From positions 1 to 64,000 of the forward strand of contig JAHCIO010000020.1 in the NCBI GenBank assembly GCA_026129185.1: DNA of 64,000 bases, read 5' to 3'. Each line of letters begins with the position of its first letter. Positions within the stretch are counted from its first letter, which is position 1. The stretch is from Promineifilum sp019695075 (GTDB lineage Bacteria; Chloroflexota; Anaerolineae; Promineifilales; Promineifilaceae). Below, in pieces: positions 56,098-62,971 of this stretch. The position numbers were made by a program, and so were the translations under genes. The notes under the pieces were generated by a model. That model was not told the origin of the DNA. It saw nothing but the letters and a program-made list of their open reading frames with translations, and ran no database searches.

Positions 56098-57357
56098 ATG
56101 GACGATCCGAGAACCTCTCCGCGCCGTTCGCCGCTGGCGTCCTTGCTGGGCGCGCTGGCCGTCCTGTTGCTGTGCGTCACCTTCTTCCTGGGCGGGATAG
56201 CCGTCGATCGCTTCCTGTTGGGCAGCGGCGGGGCCAGCGCCGACGAGCCGGGCCTGAACACGGCCCTGCTGGACGAGGCGCGCAGCGTCATCCAGGACAA
56301 CTTCGTTGATCGCGAAGCGGCTACCGACGAGCAGTTGCAGACCGGCGCACTGGCGGGTATGGTCGATATCCTCGGCGACACCGGCCACAGCCGCTTCATG
56401 ACCCCGCAGATGGTCGAGGAGCAGGCCAATTACATCGCCGGCGAATTCGAGGGCATCGGCGCATACGTGGAGATGCGCGATGGCTTCGTCACCATCGTCT
56501 CGCCCATCGACAACTCGCCGGCCCAGGCGGCCGGCATCCAGCCGGGCGACGTCGTCACCGCCGTCGACGGCCAGGATGTGACCGGCATGACACTGCAAGG
56601 CGTTGTCGATCTCATCCTCGGCCCGGCGGGCACAGAGGTGACGTTGACCCTCTTCCGCCCGGAGACCACCGAGGAACTGACCCTGACGCTGACGCGGGCG
56701 CGCATCGAGTTGCAGAACGTCACCTGGACGATGCTGCCAGGCACGACCGTGGCCCAGATCCGCATCGCCGGCTTCAGCGAGCGCGTCGGTGACGACCTGG
56801 CCGAGGCCATCGCCGCGGCCGAGGCGCAGGGAGCCACCGGCCTTATCCTTGACCTGCGCAACAACCCCGGCGGCCTGCTCAGCGAGGCCATCAACGTCGC
56901 CGGCCGCTTCCTGCCCAAGGATTCCGTCGTCGTCCTGCGCCAGAACGCCGACGGCGACGTGACCGAGGAGAAGTCGGACGTGGACGAGCCGACGACGCTG
57001 CCGCTGGTGGTGCTCATCAATCAGGGCAGCGCCAGCGCCAGCGAGATCGTCTCCGGCGCGCTGCAAGACCATCAGCGGGCGACGCTGGTCGGCGAAACGA
57101 CCTTCGGCACGGGCACGGTGCTGAACGAGTTCGGCCTGTCCGACGGCTCGGCCATCCTGCTGGCCACGGAGCAATGGCTGACGCCCGACGGCCGCGTCAT
57201 CTGGCGACAGGGAATTGTGCCCGACGAGACAGTGGAATTCACCGGCACGGCGCTGCTGGTGCCGGAGACAGCCAACGACCTGACGGCCGAGCAAGTGGCC
57301 GCCAGCGGCGACGCGCAGGTGCTGCGGGCCGTCGAGCTGCTCAGCACGCCCCAATGA
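56098..57357 (+). CDS. S41-family C-terminal processing peptidase-like protein
   Basis: This 419-residue protein has an N-terminal membrane anchor (LLGALAVLLLCVTFFLGGIAV). A PDZ domain (about residues 115-205; SPIDNSPAQAAGIQPGDVV) and an S41 peptidase domain follow (LILDLRNNPGGLLSEAINVA; INQGSASASEIVSGALQDHQ). The catalytic Ser is in the SASASEI stretch (near 310). The Lys expected in FGKG is replaced (FGTGTV), so the usual Ser-Lys dyad looks incomplete. It may still use another residue or be an inactive relative. It would act on proteins outside the membrane. Confidence 0.82.
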   Translation: MDDPRTSPRRSPLASLLGALAVLLLCVTFFLGGIAVDRFLLGSGGASADEPGLNTALLDEARSVIQDNFVDREAATDEQLQTGALAGMVDILGDTGHSRFMTPQMVEEQANYIAGEFEGIGAYVEMRDGFVTIVSPIDNSPAQAAGIQPGDVVTAVDGQDVTGMTLQGVVDLILGPAGTEVTLTLFRPETTEELTLTLTRARIELQNVTWTMLPGTTVAQIRIAGFSERVGDDLAEAIAAAEAQGATGLILDLRNNPGGLLSEAINVAGRFLPKDSVVVLRQNADGDVTEEKSDVDEPTTLPLVVLINQGSASASEIVSGALQDHQRATLVGETTFGTGTVLNEFGLSDGSAILLATEQWLTPDGRVIWRQGIVPDETVEFTGTALLVPETANDLTAEQVAASGDAQVLRAVELLSTPQ

Positions 57358-57374
57358 GCCAGGGGCCGCGCCGC

Positions 57375-57854
57375 TCAGAAGGGCGGCGCGGCCTCGTCCT
57401 CCGCTGCTTCGTCGCCGGCCCCGTTGGCGTCGCTGCCGGCGACATTGTCGGTGCGCGGGTGGCGACGCAGCAGCAGCAGGAAGAGCAGCAGCCCCGTGGC
57501 CGCCGTGCCCAGCAGGTAGAGGCCGTAGCCAATGGCCATGCCCACGGCCGCCGCGGCCCACAGCGTGGCCGAGGTGGTCAGGCCGCTGATGTGGCCCCGG
57601 CCGCGCAGGATGACGCCCGCGCCCAGGAAGCCAACGCCGGTGACGATCTGCGCGGCGATGCGCGTCGGTTCGCGCCCCTCCGGAGCCACGGCGAAGGAGA
57701 TGATCGAGAAGAGGCAGGCCCCCAACGACACCGCGCCGAAGGTACGCACGCCGGCGTCGCGTCCGCGGGCCTCGCGCTCCCAGCCAAGGACGACGCCCAG
57801 CAACGCCGCCAGCACCAGCCGCCCAACCCAGACGATCTGTGTTTCCATGCTCAT
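57375..57854 (-). CDS. MgtC/SapB-family membrane protein
   Basis: This 159-residue protein is read from the ATG at 57854; a second ATG lies two codons later. Four hydrophobic helices and the family signature are seen: LGWEREARGRDAGVRTFGAVSLGACLFS, then QIVTGVGFLGAGVILRGRG and GLTTSATLWAAAAVGMAIGYG. MgtC relatives modulate membrane ATPases and magnesium or stress adaptation. The C-terminal tail is acidic (AGDEAAEDEAAPPF). Its start overlaps the stop of the nucleoside phosphorylase gene by 4 nt (ATGA). Confidence 0.88.
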   Translation of the reverse strand: MSMETQIVWVGRLVLAALLGVVLGWEREARGRDAGVRTFGAVSLGACLFSIISFAVAPEGREPTRIAAQIVTGVGFLGAGVILRGRGHISGLTTSATLWAAAAVGMAIGYGLYLLGTAATGLLLFLLLLRRHPRTDNVAGSDANGAGDEAAEDEAAPPF

Positions 57855-58660
57855 CCTTCTCCCCCCGTGGCGCGATTCTCCCGCGTGGCGCGATTCTCCC
57901 GAATCGCGTTCTTGTGCAGCCGCGGCCCGCGATTCGGGAGAATCGCGCCACTGTCGTCGGGCAGTGCCGCCGCCAACCACTCCGGCAGCGTCGCCAGCAA
58001 CCGGCCCATCACCGTCTCGGTGCGCGCGGCGAATAGCTCCGGCCGGCCATAGGCCTCGCCCGTGTCGGCGCTGACCAGGTCGGTGACGCCGCGCAAGATG
58101 AGGCAGCGCACGCCGTTGCGGGCGGCCACGTGGGCGATGGCTCCGCTCTCCCAGTCGGCGGCGATGGCCCCGAAGCGCTCGCGCAGGCCGGCGATCTCCG
58201 CGCTGACAATGTCGCGGTCGGCCGAGACCAGTAGCTCGCGCTGGACGGGCAGCGGCAGCGGCCCGCGCAGCCAGGACAGGTCGATCTCTTTGGCGTAGTA
58301 GGCCAGGGCCTCGTCCGGGTCGCCCATCTGCTCCACGATGTCGTAGACCAGGGTGAAGTCGGCCAGCAGCAGCGTGCCCGCGGCCACGTCGCCGGCAAAG
58401 CCGCCGCACGTGCCCAGATTGAGCAGCAGCTTCGGCCGCCAGCGGTCGATGGCATATTGCGTCGAGGCCGCGGCGTCGATCTTGCCCCAACCGCCGTGGA
58501 AGAGGACGACCGAGCGCGCCCGCCCGGCGGCGGGAAACTCCACGGGGATCGCTTCGCCAAAGGGCGTTGCCTCGCCCGGCGCGCCGGCGAAGGCGGCGCG
58601 GACGGGCCGCCACTCGGCCGCGGCGGAGATCAGCACAACCGCATCGATTTCCTTAGACAT
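57851..58660 (-). CDS. Nucleoside phosphorylase/nucleosidase family protein
   Basis: This 269-residue protein, read from the ATG at 58660, belongs to the purine nucleoside phosphorylase/MTA-SAH nucleosidase fold. It has VVLISAAAEWRPV at the start, a phosphate/ribose site LLNLGTCGGFAGDV (about residues 82-95), the WESGAIAHVAARNGVRCLILRGVTD region (about 172-196) and a catalytic Asp in GVTDLVSADTG. The exact substrate (MTA/SAH, futalosine or a nucleoside) is not fixed. The last 35 residues, including RENRATRENRAT, are encoded by a palindromic repeat and are not part of the fold. TATAAT at 58676-58671 (minus strand) lies so close to the ATG that the mRNA may be leaderless. Confidence 0.8.
   Translation of the reverse strand: MSKEIDAVVLISAAAEWRPVRAAFAGAPGEATPFGEAIPVEFPAAGRARSVVLFHGGWGKIDAAASTQYAIDRWRPKLLLNLGTCGGFAGDVAAGTLLLADFTLVYDIVEQMGDPDEALAYYAKEIDLSWLRGPLPLPVQRELLVSADRDIVSAEIAGLRERFGAIAADWESGAIAHVAARNGVRCLILRGVTDLVSADTGEAYGRPELFAARTETVMGRLLATLPEWLAAALPDDSGAILPNRGPRLHKNAIRENRATRENRATGGEG
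57866..57951. repeat. REP-like palindromic repeat inside a gene end
   Basis: An 18-bp unit starting CGTGGCGCGATTCTCCCG is tandemly duplicated (57866-57883, 57884-57901). A 23-bp perfect inverted repeat joins 57885-57907 with 57929-57951 across a 21-nt loop. It is read through as the C-terminal tail of the nucleoside phosphorylase-family protein and lies just before the MgtC start. Confidence 0.85.
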
Positions 58661-58770
58661 TGGCCCATTATAATGGTTGTCCACGTCCATTTGCTATACT
58701 ACGCGGCGGCGGGGCAAGCCTCGCAGACGACACCGGCCCACGGCCCTGCTGCCCCCCAGAGGAGAATGAC

Positions 58771-60546
58771 ATGCGAACGTTGAAAATGCTCGCGCTGGTT
58801 CTATGCGCGTTATTCGTGACGCTGACCGCCGGCTGCGCCATCTCCGAAGAGACGGCTGAGGTTGTGCCCCCAACCGCCGCGGTTGTGCCCACGACCACCG
58901 CCCCGGTCGAACCGGCCGAGCCGACGACCGAACCGGCGGCGGAACTGCCGCTGGCCGTAACCTACGACCTGGGCGACGCGACCGTCGTGCAGGCCAACTT
59001 CCCCGAAGACAGCCGTTTTCGCAACATGCCCGTCCGTCTCAACGGCGTCATCGCCGCGCCGGCGGGCGAAGGGCCGTACCCGGTTGTGGTCATCCTCCAC
59101 GGCACACACCCCGGCTGCCCGGTGGATGAGATGGGCGTTGACCGCTGGCCGTGCGACCCGGCCGACGAGCAGGCCAATTACTCCGGCTTCGCCTACCTGG
59201 TCAGCGAATTGGCCGCGCGCGGCTACGTGGCCCTGGCCCCCAACATCAATGCCGAGAACACCTTCGGCTTCGGCGAGCCTGTCTCCGGCGAGCGGCTGGC
59301 GCAACTGCTGGACTTGCACCTGAACGCGCTTAAGGACGCCGCCACGGGCGGCGAGAACGCTTTCGGCGTCGCGTTGAGCGGTGTGGCCGACGTGGGCCGG
59401 CTGACGCTCATCGGCCACTCGCGCGGCGGCGAGATGGCCAACTACTTGACGCGCCAGTACGGGCTGGGCACGGCCGAAGGCGCGGCCGAGCACGGCTATG
59501 GCCCGGTGGCCGGGCTGTTGCTTGTTGCCCCGGCGCACATTCTGCAGGGCAGCACCGGCGCCGATGTGCCGCTGGCCGTCATTCTGTCCGCCTGCGACGG
59601 CGACGTCATCGGCCAGGACGGCCAGGTCTTCTACGAGGCCGTGCGCTTTCAGACTGACCACACCTGGGCGACGACGGTGCTGCTGGAGGGGGCCAATCAC
59701 AACGGGTTCAATACCATTCTGGGTGGGGATATGATCGCCCATACCGGCCGGCCCGGCTGCCAATCGCCGCTCACACCTGAGGAGCAGCGGCAGTTCCTCG
59801 TGGACTACGCCGCCGACTTCCTGACGGCCCTGTTCGGCGCGCAGGACGAGGCGACGGCGGCCAAAGCCCGATTGGGCCTCGATCTCACCCAGCCGGCCCC
59901 GGCCGAGCTTTTCGGCCGTGCGGCGCGCATCAATAGCCTGCCGGCCTCGGCCGACCAGTTGCGGCTGTTCGCCCCCGGCAACGAGATAGAACTGACGACC
60001 CACCTGCAGGGCGGGGCGACGGTGGCCGAGGGCGCGACGCTGTTCTTCTGTCCGCCGGGCTACACTGTTGAAGCGGAGCTGGCCGCCTGTCGCCGGCCGA
60101 ACTTCGTCAACCCGGCCAACCCGGTGATGGCGATCATCAGTTGGAGCGGCCTGGCCGAAGTGCGCTTCGAGATGCCGACCGGACAAGGCGAGATGGGCAG
60201 CTACACGACGCTGACGCTGCGCGCCGCGCTCGATCCGCTGTCGGAGCTAAACCCCGCCGACACCGCGCAGAGCTTCAGCGTGCGGCTGACCGACGGCCAC
60301 GGAGCGACAGCCAGCGTCGTCGTTGGCCCCGACGAACCGGCGCTCCAGTACGTCAGCGGTGAATTCACCGCGGATGAGACCTTCACGCCCGGCCTGCTGG
60401 ACGCCATCGTTCAACCGACCACCGTGCGCGTCCCGCTGGCATCCTTCGCCGGGATCGACCTGAATGACGTGGCCGAAGTAGCCCTGGTGTTCGACCAGAC
60501 GACGAGCGGCACGCTGTTCATCGCCGATGTCGCCGTGGACAGGTAA
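58771..60546 (+). CDS. Lipoprotein alpha/beta hydrolase
   Basis: This 591-residue protein is read from the ATG at 58771 with AGAGGAGA upstream. The signal peptide and lipobox (LTAGC, Cys near residue 21) are followed by a Thr/Pro/Glu linker. The hydrolase domain has the oxyanion region VVVILHGTHPGC, nucleophile elbow IGHSRGGEM (Ser near 218), an acid in the ILSACDGDVIG segment and the likely His in EGANHNGF. The C-terminal 200 residues are beta-rich and may bind polysaccharide or another surface. It is similar to dienelactone hydrolase and chlorophyllase-type enzymes. The substrate is unknown. It acts outside the membrane. Confidence 0.82.
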   Translation: MRTLKMLALVLCALFVTLTAGCAISEETAEVVPPTAAVVPTTTAPVEPAEPTTEPAAELPLAVTYDLGDATVVQANFPEDSRFRNMPVRLNGVIAAPAGEGPYPVVVILHGTHPGCPVDEMGVDRWPCDPADEQANYSGFAYLVSELAARGYVALAPNINAENTFGFGEPVSGERLAQLLDLHLNALKDAATGGENAFGVALSGVADVGRLTLIGHSRGGEMANYLTRQYGLGTAEGAAEHGYGPVAGLLLVAPAHILQGSTGADVPLAVILSACDGDVIGQDGQVFYEAVRFQTDHTWATTVLLEGANHNGFNTILGGDMIAHTGRPGCQSPLTPEEQRQFLVDYAADFLTALFGAQDEATAAKARLGLDLTQPAPAELFGRAARINSLPASADQLRLFAPGNEIELTTHLQGGATVAEGATLFFCPPGYTVEAELAACRRPNFVNPANPVMAIISWSGLAEVRFEMPTGQGEMGSYTTLTLRAALDPLSELNPADTAQSFSVRLTDGHGATASVVVGPDEPALQYVSGEFTADETFTPGLLDAIVQPTTVRVPLASFAGIDLNDVAEVALVFDQTTSGTLFIADVAVDR

Positions 60547-60564
60547 GAGACTTAACGCGAGGTA

Positions 60565-60604
60565 CGCCCAGGACGCCGGAAGACTTCTTCCTGGCGTCCT
60601 GGCG
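60565..60604. terminator. Bidirectional terminator between convergent genes
   Basis: CGCCCAGGACGCCGGAAGA faces TCTTCCTGGCGTCCTGGCG, a stem of about 18 bp with one or two bulges and a 2-nt loop. TAACGC (60553-60558) and GCGTTA (60602-60607) extend it. It separates the hydrolase gene from the minus-strand nuclease-like gene. Confidence 0.7.
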
Positions 60605-60612
60605 TTAGCTTC

Positions 60613-61002
60613 TTACGTCCGCAGGGCGCGGTCGAGCCAGTCGATGGCCCGGCCGTCGCGGATCATGTCCGGCGTGACGCGGAGGAGCGTCCAGCCGTAG
60701 AGGGCGGCCTCGTTGTACTTCTCGCAATCCTGCTCGAAGCGTTCGGGGTGGGCGTGGCCCTTGCTGCGGCCGGTGTCGGTCTGCATCCAGATGCCGCCCT
60801 CGATCTCGCAGGCCACCAGCAGGCCGTCGCCCCGCCAGCAGAAGTCGAAGCGCCAGTTGCGGTTGGCGTGGAAGACGTACTCGCGGATCGGCTCCGGCAG
60901 CCCGGCCAGGTGGATTTGCTCCAGGAGGACGGTGTTCCAGTTGATTCTGGCGCGGGGGGAGCCTGCGGCGGCACGCCTTGCGGAGTGGAAGCGGGCCTTC
61001 AT
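60613..61002 (-). CDS. Small PD-(D/E)XK-like nuclease-fold protein
   Basis: This 129-residue protein is read from the ATG at 61002. The segment NRNWRFDFCWRGDGLLVACEIEGGIW (about residues 48-73) matches a beta-hairpin with Asp and Glu-x-Glu in the place of the PD-(D/E)XK active site. It is followed by GRSKGHAHPERFEQDCEKYNEAALYGW, as in VRR-NUC/DUF559-type proteins. The second acid is followed by Glu-Gly rather than a clear Lys. Its role is unknown; relatives are found in phage and in chromosomal repair or mobile contexts. A palindrome, ATAGCACA-TG-TGTGCTAT, lies at its promoter. Confidence 0.6.
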   Translation of the reverse strand: MKARFHSARRAAAGSPRARINWNTVLLEQIHLAGLPEPIREYVFHANRNWRFDFCWRGDGLLVACEIEGGIWMQTDTGRSKGHAHPERFEQDCEKYNEAALYGWTLLRVTPDMIRDGRAIDWLDRALRT

Positions 61003-61011
61003 TGGGCAAGA

Positions 61012-61029
61012 ATAGCACATGTGTGCTAT
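61012..61029 (-). promoter_or_regulatory. Palindromic operator-like site upstream of the nuclease-like gene
   Basis: A perfect 8-bp inverted repeat (ATAGCACA, 2-nt centre, TGTGCTAT) lies 10-27 bp upstream of the ATG at 61002. Its position suits a repressor site or a very short leader. The binding protein is unknown. Confidence 0.4.
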
Positions 61030-61051
61030 ATCGCCAAACGGCGAGTTGGCC

Positions 61052-61137
61052 GGTGCGTCGCACTTTCTGAAGTGCGACGCACCTTCCTGGGGAAGGGCAG
61101 GAGAAAGTGCCAGGCACTCAAGAAAGTGCCAGGCACT
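61052..61137. repeat. Terminator-like hairpin and AGTGCCAGGCACT palindromes
   Basis: A perfect 14-bp hairpin (GGTGCGTCGCACTT at 61052-61065, loop TCTG, complement at 61070-61083) is followed by two copies of the palindrome AGTGCCAGGCACT (61106-61118 and 61125-61137), 19 bp apart. They lie downstream of the rpe stop on the minus strand and may end that transcript. The short palindrome looks like a dispersed intergenic repeat. Confidence 0.75.
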
Positions 61138-61150
61138 GAGAGGCAGCCGG

Positions 61151-61822
61151 CTAGGTCAGGGCGGCCTGAAACGCGGCGACATTCTCCGCCACGCTCAGTG
61201 CGCCGCCGAAGATCGCGCTGCCGGCCACCAATACCGTTGCCCCGGCGGCGACGACCTCGGCGGCGTTGCCGGGCTTGATGCCGCCGTCCACCTCCAACTC
61301 GGCCGTCGAGCCGATGGCGTCCAGCATGGCCCGTAGCCGGGCGATCTTGGCCGTGCTGGTGGGGATGTACGACTGGCCGCCGAAGCCGGGGTTGACCGAC
61401 ATGATCAGGACGAGATCGACGTAGGGCAGGATTTCGTCCAGCGTCGTCAGCGAGGTGGCCGGGTTGAGCGTCACGCCCGGCCGCACGCCCAACTCGCGGA
61501 TGGCCTGCACCGTCCGGTGCAGGTGGGGGCAGGTCTCCACGTGGACGGTCAGGATGTCGGCCCCGGCGCGGGCGAAGTCGGCCAGATAGCGCTCCGGCCG
61601 CTCGATCATCAGGTGGACGTCAACGACCGCCCCGCGCCGGTCGGCCACCGGCCGGACGGCCTCGACGATAAGCGGGCCGATGGTGATGTTGGGCACGAAG
61701 TGGCCGTCCATCACGTCAACGTGGATGAAGTCGGCCCCGGCGTCGAGCGCCTCTTCCACGTGGGCAGCCAGGCGGGCGAAGTCGGCCGAGAGAATAGACG
61801 GAGCCAGGTGAATGGGGCGCAT
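61151..61822 (-). CDS. rpe: Ribulose-phosphate 3-epimerase
   Basis: This 223-residue TIM-barrel enzyme interconverts ribulose 5-phosphate and xylulose 5-phosphate. Family marks are LAPSILSADF (start), HVDVMDGHFVPNITIGP (metal His and Asp), DVHLMIERPERY, NPATSLTTL, LIMSVNPGFGGQ and EVDGGIKPGNA with the second catalytic Asp. The ATG at 61822 lies 2 nt after the FBPase stop, so the genes are coupled. Together they serve the pentose phosphate and possibly Calvin-type sugar pathways. Confidence 0.96.
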   Translation of the reverse strand: MRPIHLAPSILSADFARLAAHVEEALDAGADFIHVDVMDGHFVPNITIGPLIVEAVRPVADRRGAVVDVHLMIERPERYLADFARAGADILTVHVETCPHLHRTVQAIRELGVRPGVTLNPATSLTTLDEILPYVDLVLIMSVNPGFGGQSYIPTSTAKIARLRAMLDAIGSTAELEVDGGIKPGNAAEVVAAGATVLVAGSAIFGGALSVAENVAAFQAALT

Positions 61823-61824
61823 GG

Positions 61825-62808
61825 CTAATACTCCACCGCGCTGATGCCGTTCAACTTGTCCCAGCGGTGATGGGCTTCGATGGTGCGCCACGTGCCGGAG
61901 CGCGAGCGCGTGACGAGCGAGTGGGTGATCGCGCCGGTGGCGGTGTAGCGGACGCCGCGCAGGAAGTCGCCCTGGGTGATGCCCGTGGCGGCGAAGAAGT
62001 GGTCGTCGCCGGCGGCCAATTCGGCCAGGGTCAGCTTGCGGCCAATGGCGATGCCGGCGGCCTCGATGCGCGCCCGCTCGGCGTCGGATTGCGGCGCGAG
62101 GCAGCCCTGAATTTCGCCGCCCAGCCCGTGCATGGCACAGGCGGTGATGACCCCCTCCGGCGTGCCGCCGATGCCCATGACGGCGTCGATGCCCGTGCCC
62201 GGCAGCGCGGCCATGAGCGAGGGGGCCACGTCGCCGTCGGTGATCAGCCGGATGCGCGCGCCCACGTCGCGGATGGCCTGGATGCGAGCCTGGTTGCGCG
62301 GCCGGTCGAGGATGACGACGGTGACCTCATCGATGCGCAGTCCCTTGGCCCGGGCGATGATGGCCAGCGTCTCGGCCACGGGCGCTTCGAGATCGACCTT
62401 GCCGGCCGCCTCCGGCCCGACGATGAGCTTGTCCATGTAGAAAGCCGGGCCGGGGTTGAACATCGTCCCGCGCGGGGCGACGGCGACGACGGCGATGGAG
62501 TTCGGCCGCCCTTTGGCCAGCAGGTTCGTGCCCTCTACGGGATCGACGGCGACGTCGACGGCCGGGCCGTGGCCATTGCCGACGCGCTCGCCGTTGAAAA
62601 GCATCGGCGCTTCGTCCTTCTCGCCCTCGCCGATGACGACGATGCCGTCCATGCGCACTGTGCCGAGGAGCAGGCGCAGGGCGTTGACGGCCGCGCCGTC
62701 GCCCTCGTTCTTCTGCCCACGGCCGACCCAGCGCGCGGCAGCCAGGGCGGCCGCCTCCGTTGCCCGCGCCAGGTCGAGACCAAGGTTGCGTTCCGGTTGT
62801 TCAGACAT
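61825..62808 (-). CDS. glpX: Fructose-1,6-bisphosphatase class II (GlpX)
   Basis: This 327-residue enzyme removes the 1-phosphate from fructose 1,6-bisphosphate. It matches the GlpX family: AALAAARWVGRGQKNEGDGAAV at the start, GEGEKDEAPMLFNGE, AVDPVEGTNLLAKG (metal site), LDRPRN, DGDVAPSL and MGIGGTPEGVI. Length is normal. It is the first gene of the glpX-rpe pair. A heptamer-repeat hairpin occupies the space upstream, shared with the divergent ABC-F gene. Confidence 0.96.
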   Translation of the reverse strand: MSEQPERNLGLDLARATEAAALAAARWVGRGQKNEGDGAAVNALRLLLGTVRMDGIVVIGEGEKDEAPMLFNGERVGNGHGPAVDVAVDPVEGTNLLAKGRPNSIAVVAVAPRGTMFNPGPAFYMDKLIVGPEAAGKVDLEAPVAETLAIIARAKGLRIDEVTVVILDRPRNQARIQAIRDVGARIRLITDGDVAPSLMAALPGTGIDAVMGIGGTPEGVITACAMHGLGGEIQGCLAPQSDAERARIEAAGIAIGRKLTLAELAAGDDHFFAATGITQGDFLRGVRYTATGAITHSLVTRSRSGTWRTIEAHHRWDKLNGISAVEY

Positions 62809-62863
62809 GACTTGCCTCCTGTGGGCTTTGTGAAAGACGGAACAGGGACAGTATAGCCTGAAG

Positions 62864-62942
62864 AGGGGATGGGGACTAGGGATTAGGGGCTAGGGAAGAA
62901 CGTTCTTCTCTAGCCCCTAGCCCCTAACACCTAGCCCCTAGA
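62864..62942. repeat. CTAGCCC-type heptamer repeat forming a long hairpin
   Basis: The left arm (about 62864-62896: GGGACTA, GGGATTA, GGGGCTA units) and the right arm (about 62909-62942: CTAGCCC, CTAACAC units) are near reverse complements around AACGTTCTT. It fills the divergent gap between glpX and the ABC-F gene and is the same repeat class as elsewhere in the window. Confidence 0.8.
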
Positions 62943-62971
62943 ACTGGCCCCCGCGCGCTTCCCCAGCTAGA

